A stretch of 13,309 nucleotides of DNA from an uncultured Collinsella sp. (lineage in GTDB: Bacteria > Actinomycetota > Coriobacteriia > Coriobacteriales > Coriobacteriaceae): assembly GCA_900751665.1 (NCBI GenBank), contig CAADSV010000197.1:1-13309 (forward strand), given 5' to 3'. The position numbers and the translations under genes are program-made. The notes beneath the pieces were generated by a model. That model was not told the origin of the DNA and ran no database searches. It saw only the letters and a program-made list of their open reading frames with translations. Within the stretch, counting starts at the first letter, position 1, and each line of letters starts with the position of its first letter. Positions 1 through 5,450 of this stretch are shown here, piece after piece.

Positions 1-19
1 AACGCGGTAGAATACTTTG

Positions 20-126
20 GCATGGGAGCCTCCCAACCTCGTTGCGGCGCGGCTGCGCCTATGGCCCTTCGACACCATTGTCGCAGCCCCGACCCGCGGT
101 CACGAGCGGGGGCTCCTATCTTTTTA
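20..126 (+). ncRNA. Candidate small structured RNA with four hairpins
   Basis: Four hairpins follow each other closely: TGGG/CCCA around 23-35, GGCGC-GGCT-GCGCC at 46-59, CGACA-CCAT-TGTCG at 70-83, then the terminator stem at 85-114 with its T run. TAGAAT at 8-13 would suit a -10 box about 7 bases before position 20, but any -35 lies outside the window. No gene begins within 450 bases downstream, so this is not an obvious leader or riboswitch. It lacks the conserved features of SRP RNA, tRNA and 6C RNA as I know them. It could also be the 3' end of a longer transcript entering from the left. Confidence 0.35.
85..126 (+). terminator. Intrinsic terminator of an upstream transcript
   Basis: AGCCCCG (85-91) pairs with CGGGGGCT (107-114), with one bulged G. 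CCCGC (93-97) with GCGGG (106-110) is an alternative inner pairing. The stem is followed by CCTATC and five T (121-125). The polarity fits a plus-strand transcript from the left edge or from the candidate RNA at 20. Confidence 0.7.
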
Positions 127-159
127 GTGCCCTCGGATTGGGTCATAGTGTCTGACTTC

Positions 160-245
160 GCCAAAACATCGGCGTTGCCCTTGTTGGGATAGTCGTTGGG
201 GACGTTCTTGTTTGACTAGTCATTTAAGAACGTCCCCAACGACTA
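160..245. repeat. Palindromic intergenic repeat with nested palindrome
   Basis: Bases 191-209 and 226-244 are perfect 19-bp inverted copies beginning AGTCGTTGGGGACG. The 16-base loop contains TGACTAGTCA (213-222), itself a perfect palindrome. To the left, GCCAAAACATCGGCGT (160-175) recurs exactly at 7480-7495. At that second site it runs straight into a near copy of this element's right end (CCCCAA-GACTA), without the palindrome. This fits a mobile or deletable intergenic element rather than a terminator, because no T run follows. Confidence 0.7.
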
Positions 246-250
246 ACTTA

Positions 251-402
251 AAAACTATGCCGGATTACGGGGCTGAACAACGGATTGCCGACCATGCCGA
301 AATTGGTAAAAAGAAAACCGCAGGTAGAAGGCTCGCTATGATTTGAAAATAGGGGGTGTGGTTGGCTCATTCAGGTTCAGCCCCGTAATCCGGCATAGTT
401 TT
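251..402. repeat. 152-bp element with 28-bp perfect terminal inverted repeats
   Basis: Bases 251-278 (starting AAAACTATGCCGGATTACGG) reappear exactly, reverse complemented, at 375-402. The inner 96 bases are more AT-rich than the surroundings and encode nothing I recognise. Pairing stops sharply at both ends (A250 against G403). No clear target-site duplication is visible. The size and architecture resemble a MITE-type non-autonomous element or a long-stem RNA gene; the sequence alone does not decide between them. Confidence 0.65.
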
Positions 403-584
403 GAAATGGCACTGAATAAGTGGCTGCAAATGAGCCGCAATGAAGCAAGCTAGCCCCTCGTTTCCGAAACCTTTCCGCAACAATTTGCCCTTCGTGCCGC
501 TCGACTCCGCTCGCAACGTCCCCTGCGCTACACTTAGTTGCACTGTGGCGCTGCCGCGCCGCGCCCGAACCAAGGGGGACACTC

Positions 585-1409
585 ATGAAGAACACTCAGC
601 TGCTGCTGATCAACGACATGTGCGGCTACGGCAAGGTCGCGCTTTCTGCCATGCTGCCGGTGCTGTCGCACATGGGCTACCGTATCCATAACCTGCCGAC
701 GGCGCTCGTTTCCGACACGCTCAACTATCCCAAGTTCTATATCCATGACACCACCGAGTACGTGCGCCAAAGCCTCGCTATCTGGGAGGAACTCGGCTTT
801 GAGTTCGACGCCATCTCGACCGGCTTTATCGTGACCGAGGAAGAGACACGCATCATCTCGGACTTTTGCCACCGCCGTGCGCAAAAGGGCACCAAGGTGT
901 TCGTCGACCCCATCATGGGCGACAACGGCAAGCTCTATGCGGGCGTGCCCGAGTCCACGATTGGCCTTATGCGGCATCTGCTGGAGTGCGCAGACTACGC
1001 GGTGCCCAACTATACCGAGGCGTGCCTGCTTGCCGATAGGCCTATCGCCGAGCAAATTATGCCCGACGAGGCTCGCGTCCTTGTGGACGCCGTGCGTGAG
1101 CTGGGTGCCAAGTCTGTGGTCATTACGAGCGCCGTAGTCAATGGCACGAACGCGGTTATCGGTTACGACCATGTGGCGGGGGAGTACTTTACGATTCCCT
1201 TTGAGCTCATTCCGGTCTATTTCCCGGGCACGGGCGACACGTTCTCGGCGGTGCTCGTCGGCCGCGTTATGGCAGGCTGGAGTCTGCAGCGCGCGACGTC
1301 CGATGCCATGCGCGTGGTGGCAGAGCTTATCGAACGCAATGCCGACCAAGAGGACAAATCGGCCGGCCTTCCCATCGAGGCCTGCCTGGATGTGGTTGAC
1401 CATGAGTAG
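585..1409 (+). CDS. Pyridoxal/pyridoxamine kinase (ribokinase superfamily)
   Basis: The 274-residue protein should phosphorylate pyridoxal, pyridoxamine or pyridoxine with ATP to feed the cytoplasmic pyridoxal phosphate pool (B6 salvage). Family hallmarks seen: an N-terminal substrate segment NDMCGYGKVAL (10-20), VDPIMGDNG (107-115), PNYTE (141-145), and the anion-hole/catalytic GTGD at 215-218 with Asp218 as the expected base. Length matches PdxY/PdxK-type kinases. The start is ATG 585, with AAGGGGG at 572-578 six bases upstream. Its last 8 bases overlap the next gene, so the two are probably co-transcribed and translationally coupled. Family assignment is strong. The choice among PdxY, PdxK and a Coriobacteria-specific pyridoxamine kinase is open, so no symbol is given. 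Confidence 0.9.
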   Translation: MKNTQLLLINDMCGYGKVALSAMLPVLSHMGYRIHNLPTALVSDTLNYPKFYIHDTTEYVRQSLAIWEELGFEFDAISTGFIVTEEETRIISDFCHRRAQKGTKVFVDPIMGDNGKLYAGVPESTIGLMRHLLECADYAVPNYTEACLLADRPIAEQIMPDEARVLVDAVRELGAKSVVITSAVVNGTNAVIGYDHVAGEYFTIPFELIPVYFPGTGDTFSAVLVGRVMAGWSLQRATSDAMRVVAELIERNADQEDKSAGLPIEACLDVVDHE

Positions 1410-1731
1410 CGCCGACGAGAGCAGCACCGAGGCAGCGGGCGAGAACAGGCCGCTCGGCGCGCCGCGGGGCAAGCGGCCGCGTATCCGCGTGAGCTGCGTG
1501 GACCAGCTGGGTGCGTGTCGCTGCCACCACGGTCATAAGCCGGGCGACGTCTTTGACTTCGACCGAGACCGCGGCAAGATGTGCGCCATGGCCTGCCACG
1601 TGGGCTTTCCCTATATCGATATCCTGCGCTATGGCGGAACCGTGCCTGGCAACGAGCCTGGTACGGCAAAGTTCTGCTGCCCCGAAGTCGATACGCTGAA
1701 CGTCTGGCTTGCCGAGATCGTCGACGAGTAG
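1402..1731 (+). CDS. Small cysteine-rich TIGR04076-like protein
   Basis: A 109-residue protein of unknown function. After a charged, probably disordered start (1-25) comes a compact domain with IRVSCVDQLGACRCHHGHKP, GDVFDF (48-53), CAMACHVGFPYIDILRYGG (61-79) and a CC pair at 92-93. This order (a cysteine near the start, GD-F, a cysteine-containing helix ending near RYGG, then a late CC) matches my memory of the TIGR04076 family. Seven cysteines (32, 39, 41, 61, 65, 92, 93) in so short a protein suggest metal binding or redox work, which is inference. ATG 1402 overlaps the kinase stop by 8 bases and has only a weak ribosome site, which favours coupling to kinase translation. No signal peptide or membrane segment is seen. 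Confidence 0.75.
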   Translation: MSSADESSTEAAGENRPLGAPRGKRPRIRVSCVDQLGACRCHHGHKPGDVFDFDRDRGKMCAMACHVGFPYIDILRYGGTVPGNEPGTAKFCCPEVDTLNVWLAEIVDE

Positions 1732-1739
1732 TCGAGCGC

Positions 1740-1772
1740 AATGTGACAAAGGGACAGTCCCTTTGTCACATT
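1740..1772. repeat. 33-nt palindrome, family copy R1
   Basis: Perfect inverted repeat with 16-base arms, AATGTGACAAAGGGAC and its complement, around a single A. It starts 9 bases after the stop codon of the TIGR04076-like gene. Relatives are at 3289-3321, 5247-5279 and 11988-12020. It may act as a terminator or mRNA-end hairpin, but no T run follows directly. Confidence 0.85.
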
Positions 1773-1813
1773 CGCCGGTGGCGTTCCTTCTATTGTGCTT
1801 GTAATCTCAAATC

Positions 1814-1895
1814 TCTGCATTTCATCCGATTTTAGGTTCTAAAAATTCTGCGTTTCATCGATAATCAAGCGTATAAAACTTTGCATTTAATTTGA
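1814..1895 (+). promoter_or_regulatory. Three direct repeats at 33-bp spacing before the ATPase gene
   Basis: Related words TCTGCATTTCATCCGAT (1814-1830), TCTGCGTTTCATCGAT (1847-1862) and TTTGCATTTAATTTGAT (1880-1895... ending GAT) begin exactly 33 bases apart, about three helical turns. TATAAA (1872-1877) is a likely -10 box between repeats 2 and 3, with only a weak -35 (CTGCGT, 1848-1853). The repeats thus span the region before the -35, the -35 itself and the transcript start. This looks like a cooperative operator, possibly for autoregulation by the downstream ATPase. The region is much richer in A+T than the rest of the window. Confidence 0.55.
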
Positions 1896-1915
1896 TGACA
1901 CTGAGGGGAGAGCCT

Positions 1916-3277
1916 ATGCTGCGCAGGAAAATAGCGGTAGAGCTGGAGCGTTGGCTGAAGTCTGCCGAGCAAAAGGCCTTATTCATTACGGGTTCTCGCC
2001 AGATTGGCAAAAGCTATTCGATTCGCGCATTTGGCAAAGCCAACCATGCAACCTACATCGAGCTTAACCTCATGGAAAATCGCCAGGCAAAAGATGCTCT
2101 TCTCGAGGCGCGGGATGCCGATGATTTCATCAGCAGGGTGACGCTTCTTTCGGGAAAGTCGATTGCACCAGGCAAAACGCTCGTGTTTATCGATGAGGTC
2201 CAAGAGGCCCCCGACATCATGACGATGGCAAAGTTCCTTGTTGAGGACGGGAGGTGCCGCTGGGCGTTTTCGGGGTCAATGCTCGGGACCCAGTTCAAGG
2301 GCGTCAGGTCCTATCCCGTGGGGTATGTCCACGAGCTTAGGATGTTCCCGCTCGATTTTGAGGAGTTTTGCTGGGCAATCGGGGTGAGCGAAGGGGCTCG
2401 CCAAACGATACGCGACGCGTGCATCAACGAGAAGCCCATTCCTGGTTACATTCATGACGCGATGATGGCAAACTTCAGGACCTATACCGTTGTCGGCGGA
2501 ATGCCAGAGGTCGTGCAGCGTTTCCTTGACACGCGGGGCGACCTTGCCTCTGTTCGTCAGCTGCAGTCAGAGCTCAACGAACAGTACCGACGGGATATCT
2601 CCAAGTATGCAAGCGGGCGAGCCCTTCAGGTGCAGAGCATCTACGATCAGCTCCCTATTATGCTCGAGGGCGAAAACAAGCGCTTCGTGCTCAATTCCAT
2701 TGACCCCAAGGCTCACTACGAGAAGTATCAGCGAGATTTTGTATGGCTTGTCGATGCCGGCGTTGCCCTCAAAGCCGATATCGTAACCGAGCCAAAATCG
2801 CCCCTGCTCAAGACGGCACGGCCATCGCAGTTCAAGCTATATCAATCGGATACGGGCATGTTGATGGCGCGCTACCCCGTTGGAGTCGCCCAAGCGGCGT
2901 ATCTTGATAGCAAGGAGCCCAATCTGGGCGGCATTTACGAAAACGTGGTGGCCCAGCAGCTGGCTGCCCAAAATCGCCAGCTTTACTACTATCAGACAAA
3001 AAAGCGCGGTGAAGTGGACTTTGTGGTCGATGGACCGGATGGGACGGCTGTTCCGATCGAGGTTAAATCGGGCTCCTATTACCACGCGCACGCTGCGCTC
3101 GGTCATGTGCTTGATACGGCTGAATATGGCGTAAGGCTCGGGATTGTTTTCTCGAGAGGCAACGTTGAGCGCAACGGAGCGGTTCTCTATTTGCCGCTAT
3201 ATGCGACCTGGGCCCTTTCGGATGTTTTGGGCGACTCCTGTGTCGAGGGGATAAAGCTGGAGGTCAAGCCGGTCTAG
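1916..3277 (+). CDS. AAA_14 / DUF4143 family ATPase
   Basis: A 453-residue protein with the two-part DUF4143 architecture. The N-terminal P-loop domain has Walker A GSRQIGKS (26-33), Walker B LVFIDE followed by VQEAP (89-98) and a sensor-like SGS (119-121). The C-terminal domain has the typical LYQSDTGML (308-316), GGIYEN (338-343) and a PD-(D/E)XK-like set GEVDFVV ... PIEVKSG (Glu366/Asp368, Glu382, Lys384). Such proteins are common in bacteria and archaea, often at variable loci, and their biological role is not settled. ATG 1916 is preferred over the in-frame ATG 1892/1895 because AGGGGAG (1902-1908) sits at the right distance before it. Codons are less G+C-biased than in the neighbours, which hints at horizontal acquisition. 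It is a single-gene unit with its own AT-rich upstream repeats and its own terminator. Confidence 0.88.
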   Translation: MLRRKIAVELERWLKSAEQKALFITGSRQIGKSYSIRAFGKANHATYIELNLMENRQAKDALLEARDADDFISRVTLLSGKSIAPGKTLVFIDEVQEAPDIMTMAKFLVEDGRCRWAFSGSMLGTQFKGVRSYPVGYVHELRMFPLDFEEFCWAIGVSEGARQTIRDACINEKPIPGYIHDAMMANFRTYTVVGGMPEVVQRFLDTRGDLASVRQLQSELNEQYRRDISKYASGRALQVQSIYDQLPIMLEGENKRFVLNSIDPKAHYEKYQRDFVWLVDAGVALKADIVTEPKSPLLKTARPSQFKLYQSDTGMLMARYPVGVAQAAYLDSKEPNLGGIYENVVAQQLAAQNRQLYYYQTKKRGEVDFVVDGPDGTAVPIEVKSGSYYHAHAALGHVLDTAEYGVRLGIVFSRGNVERNGAVLYLPLYATWALSDVLGDSCVEGIKLEVKPV

Positions 3278-3288
3278 GGCCAGTTCCG

Positions 3289-3321
3289 GATGTGGCAAAG
3301 GGGCAGTCCCTTTGTCACATT
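3289..3321. repeat. 33-nt palindrome, family copy R2
   Basis: Same family as the copy at 1740, with arms GATGTGGCAAAGGGGC and GTCCCTTTGTCACATT around an A. All three departures from perfect symmetry are G-T oppositions, which would pair as G-U in plus-strand RNA. It starts 12 bases after the ATPase stop. Confidence 0.8.
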
Positions 3322-3322
3322 C

Positions 3323-3394
3323 ATGAGCGTGGATTTTCTCCCGTTTAGAGCGCACTCGAGCGCTCAAAGTGGGAGAAAATCCACGCTCATTTTT
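3323..3394 (+). terminator. Long-stem terminator after the DUF4143 ATPase
   Basis: ATGAGCGTGGATTTTCTCCC (3323-3342) pairs perfectly with 3371-3390. The loop carries a further GAGCGC/GCGCTC stem (3348-3353, 3360-3365), making an almost continuous 68-base hairpin. The right arm is followed by four T (3391-3394). It sits between convergent genes and fits termination of the plus-strand ATPase transcript. It may equally be a mobile palindrome that serves as a terminator. Confidence 0.7.
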
Positions 3395-3397
3395 CAT

Positions 3398-3417
3398 GTG
3401 GGAGATTATCCACGCTC
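3398..3417. repeat. Extra copy of the terminator right arm
   Basis: GTGGGAGATTATCCACGCTC (3398-3417) matches 3369-3388 except for AA changed to TT in the middle. It could compete with the right arm for pairing to 3323-3342, or be left from duplication of the palindrome. Confidence 0.6.
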
Positions 3418-3454
3418 GTTTCGCGCCGAAGGCGTGGCCCGCGACCTCGCTTGC

Positions 3455-3901
3455 CTACAGTTGCTCGAGCATAGCGGTGCAACCGTCGAGCACGTCGCGG
3501 TAGGTGGTATCGAAGTTGCCGGTGTACCACGGGTCGGCCACGTCGCCGGGGCACTCGGTCCAATCGAGCAAGCGCGTAATCTTGCCGTCGGGGTCGTCGC
3601 CAAAGATGCGACGCAGGCCACGCGCGTTCTCAGCATCCATGTAGACAATGTGATCCCAGTTGCCATACTCTGCGCGACGCACCTGGCGCGCACGGTGGGC
3701 AACGACAGGAATCCCAACCTCGTGCAGCTTGGCAATGGTACCGTGGTGTGGCGGGTTGCCGATCTCCTCGGTCGAGGTCGCCGCGGAATCGATGACAAAC
3801 TCGCCCGCGCGCCCGGCGCGCCGCACTAGCTCGGTAAACACGGACTCAGCCATCGTCGAGCGACAGATATTTCCATAGCAGATAAACAGTACACGTTGCA
3901 T
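3455..3901 (-). CDS. Low-molecular-weight protein-tyrosine phosphatase
   Basis: A 148-residue cytoplasmic phosphatase, the usual length for the family. The P-loop near the N-terminus reads CYGNICRS (8-15), with nucleophile Cys8, Arg14 and Ser15. The general-acid loop is DPWYTG (123-128), with Asp123. These are the complete catalytic elements. Substrates cannot be read from sequence; in other bacteria such enzymes dephosphorylate tyrosine kinases, arginine-phosphorylated proteins or exopolysaccharide factors. ATG at 3901 is chosen because AAAGGA lies about 8 bases upstream on the minus strand and because the protein then starts directly with the beta-strand MQRVLFIC. An in-frame extension of 15 residues is possible but has no such signal. 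The gene lies 45 bases behind the MFS gene on the same strand and is probably co-transcribed with it. Confidence 0.92.
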   Translation of the reverse strand: MQRVLFICYGNICRSTMAESVFTELVRRAGRAGEFVIDSAATSTEEIGNPPHHGTIAKLHEVGIPVVAHRARQVRRAEYGNWDHIVYMDAENARGLRRIFGDDPDGKITRLLDWTECPGDVADPWYTGNFDTTYRDVLDGCTAMLEQL

Positions 3902-3946
3902 ATGCGGTTTCCTTTCGATCGCCATCATCGAGCTCGAGTATCGCAT

Positions 3947-5203
3947 CTACGCCTGCGTCATCGCCCTCTTGCGTTCCCAGCGAGCCAACTTAATCGTCAC
4001 CAGCGTAAGCACCCAGGCCACAAGCGAGAACGCGGCACCCACTGCGCCTACATATGCAATGCCAACGCTGCTTACCACGGCGCCGCCCACTGCGGTGCCA
4101 AACGAGATGCCGACGTTAAACGCCATGGGCTCAACCGAACTTGCGAGTACCATCGACTTGGGATGGCGGCTGCGTGCCACGTTCATAAAGTGCGTGATGC
4201 ACGACACCGAGAACAGGTACATGAGCATCGCCAGGCTAAAGACAAAGACAAGTGCGAGCGGCATGGCGGCGCCCACGGCAAACAGCCCAAACAATGCCGC
4301 TGCCTGCAGCACAAACGTAACCAGCAGTGCCTTCATGCCAAAGCGCGCGTCAATCCATCCGCCCAGGATGTTCGAAACCAGGCAGAACACGCCGTAGGCC
4401 ATGAGCGTGGTGCTGGCTTCGACCGTGCCCATGCCCAGCACCTGCTCAAGATAAGGCGTCACGTAGCCGTAGAACACATAGACCGAGCCCACGCCAAACA
4501 AGAAGATGAGCATACCGGTGATGATGCTCGGCTCGCGTAGCAGACCTGCCTGCTCGCGAAAGGTGGCGGGCTCGTCGGTTTGCCCATCGCGCGGCATAAA
4601 CGCCACGAGCGCTCCGCAGATCAGAACGGCAAAGGTTAGCGTGCCGTACATGGCCACGTGCCAGTCGAGCGTGTCGGCCACAAACTTGCCGATCGAAGTG
4701 ACAAAGACCATTGCCACGGAAAACGCGCCGTACACCACCGAGATGGCGAGTGAGGTCTGCTGCGGGGACAGCAGCTCGGGGATATACGTCACGCCCACGG
4801 CGAGCAGTGCGCCCGAGACGGAGCCCAAGATGATGCGCGAGGCGAACAGCACTTGAAAGTTGGGTGCCAGCGCCATGACCAGGTTGCCGAGCACAAAGAC
4901 GATGCTATGGCACACGAGCAGCTGGTAACGACGGAAGCGCCCCGTGCTGAGCGCAAGCACTGGCGTCGCGATGGCGTAGACAAGCGCAAACACGCTAATA
5001 AGTTGGCCTGCGGTGGCAAGCGATACGCCGAGTTCCGTCGCCAAGTCACTTTCGATGCCGATGACCACGAACTCCGAACAGCCGAGCGAAAAGCCTAACA
5101 ACACGAGCAGCGCCAGGCAAAGATTGGTGCGCGCAGGTGAAAGCGCGGCGGCGGTTGATGCTGTTGTGGACGAAGTTGCGGTGGCCAAGGCAGTTGCTCC
5201 CAT
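3947..5203 (-). CDS. MFS transporter, DHA1 (AraJ/SotB-like) exporter
   Basis: A 418-residue polytopic inner-membrane protein with about twelve hydrophobic segments. It has the size and start (a first helix with SEFVVIGI around 43-50, then ESDLATELGVSLATAGQLIS) of the DHA1 efflux families related to sugar- and drug-exporting AraJ/SotB proteins. The loop between helices 2 and 3 has the shortened motif-A remnant STGRFRRYQLL (86-96). The substrate is unknown. A Thr/Ala-rich tail (residues 1-25) precedes helix 1. The gene has no Shine-Dalgarno sequence before ATG 5203. Instead a good promoter ends 5 bases before the ATG, so the mRNA is probably leaderless. The phosphatase gene follows 45 bases downstream. 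No catalytic marker can confirm transport direction. Confidence 0.88.
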   Translation of the reverse strand: MGATALATATSSTTASTAAALSPARTNLCLALLVLLGFSLGCSEFVVIGIESDLATELGVSLATAGQLISVFALVYAIATPVLALSTGRFRRYQLLVCHSIVFVLGNLVMALAPNFQVLFASRIILGSVSGALLAVGVTYIPELLSPQQTSLAISVVYGAFSVAMVFVTSIGKFVADTLDWHVAMYGTLTFAVLICGALVAFMPRDGQTDEPATFREQAGLLREPSIITGMLIFLFGVGSVYVFYGYVTPYLEQVLGMGTVEASTTLMAYGVFCLVSNILGGWIDARFGMKALLVTFVLQAAALFGLFAVGAAMPLALVFVFSLAMLMYLFSVSCITHFMNVARSRHPKSMVLASSVEPMAFNVGISFGTAVGGAVVSSVGIAYVGAVGAAFSLVAWVLTLVTIKLARWERKRAMTQA

Positions 5204-5237
5204 GTTGCGTTATATGAGCTGAATTCAGTCCCTGCAA
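5201..5237 (-). promoter_or_regulatory. Promoter of the MFS gene, apparently leaderless
   Basis: On the minus strand, TTGCAG (5237-5232) and TATAAC (5214-5209) are separated by 17 bases, and the ATG (5203) begins 5 bases after the -10. Transcription would then start at or next to the A of ATG. The spacer contains the palindrome CTGAATTCAG (5219-5228), a possible operator placed where a repressor would block RNA polymerase. Confidence 0.6.
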
Positions 5238-5246
5238 CTCTAACAG

Positions 5247-5279
5247 AATGTGACAAAGGGACAGTCTCTTTGTCACATT
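5247..5279. repeat. 33-nt palindrome, family copy R3
   Basis: AATGTGACAAAGGGAC and GTCTCTTTGTCACATT around an A. The only asymmetry is one G-T opposition. Unlike the other copies it lies between divergent genes, just upstream of the MFS promoter, so it cannot be a simple gene-end hairpin for either neighbour. Confidence 0.85.
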
Positions 5280-5299
5280 GCGCTGCCGGCCAGTCGCCC

Positions 5300-5364
5300 A
5301 AACCATCACAACATTCGGCGAAAATCTCGAAATCGAGGAAAAGCGTCGAATGTTGTGACGGTTT
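5300..5364. repeat. 21-bp-arm imperfect hairpin between divergent genes
   Basis: Bases 5300-5320 and 5344-5364 share CACAACATTCG and flanking bases in inverted orientation, with one mismatch and one G-T pair in 21. The 23-base loop holds a small CTCG-AAAT-CGAG stem (5326-5337). The right arm is followed by TT and then mixed sequence. It could be an operator, a terminator or a mobile palindrome. Confidence 0.6.
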
Positions 5365-5403
5365 TTGTGTCCGGCGCGGGTGAGCTTCGGTGTCGTCTGG
5401 GGG

Positions 5404-5448
5404 TATAAAACTAGCGAGTGTTTATTTGCGAGGCCTAAGGGGCGCCCC
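5404..5448 (+). promoter_or_regulatory. Possible -10 box and occluded ribosome site before the membrane protein gene
   Basis: TATAAA at 5404-5409 is a candidate -10 box, with a poor -35 (TGAGCT, 5381-5386). The ribosome site AAGGGG (5437-5442) overlaps the perfect palindrome GGGGCGCCCC (5439-5448), which ends two bases before ATG 5451. The palindrome could pair on itself and lower initiation. Confidence 0.35.
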
Positions 5449-5450
5449 GT

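Larger units (their letters stand above)
1..584. other. Gene-free region upstream of the pyridoxal kinase
   Basis: No convincing protein gene is seen on either strand. Bases 1-126 look like a compact structured transcript ending in a terminator. Bases 191-244 are a long palindrome and 251-402 an element with 28-bp inverted ends. Bases 403-571 look unstructured and are presumably the kinase promoter and leader; TACACT at 529-534 could be a -10 box but has no good -35 partner, so I do not call it. The short open frames here have no ribosome binding site or recognisable product. Confidence 0.6.

Noticed and set aside
20..126. Signal recognition particle RNA or tRNA at the left edge
   Set aside because: The conserved SRP apical-loop bases and a tRNA T-arm with the usual GTTCGA context and acceptor pairing are absent.
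534..1472. A 312-codon open frame opposite the pyridoxal kinase
   Set aside because: It is an antisense shadow of a gene with clear kinase motifs and a good ribosome site.
1814..1895. 33-bp periodic repeats as a short CRISPR array
   Set aside because: The units are only partly similar over about 16 bases, there are just three, they lie in a promoter, and no cas gene is near.
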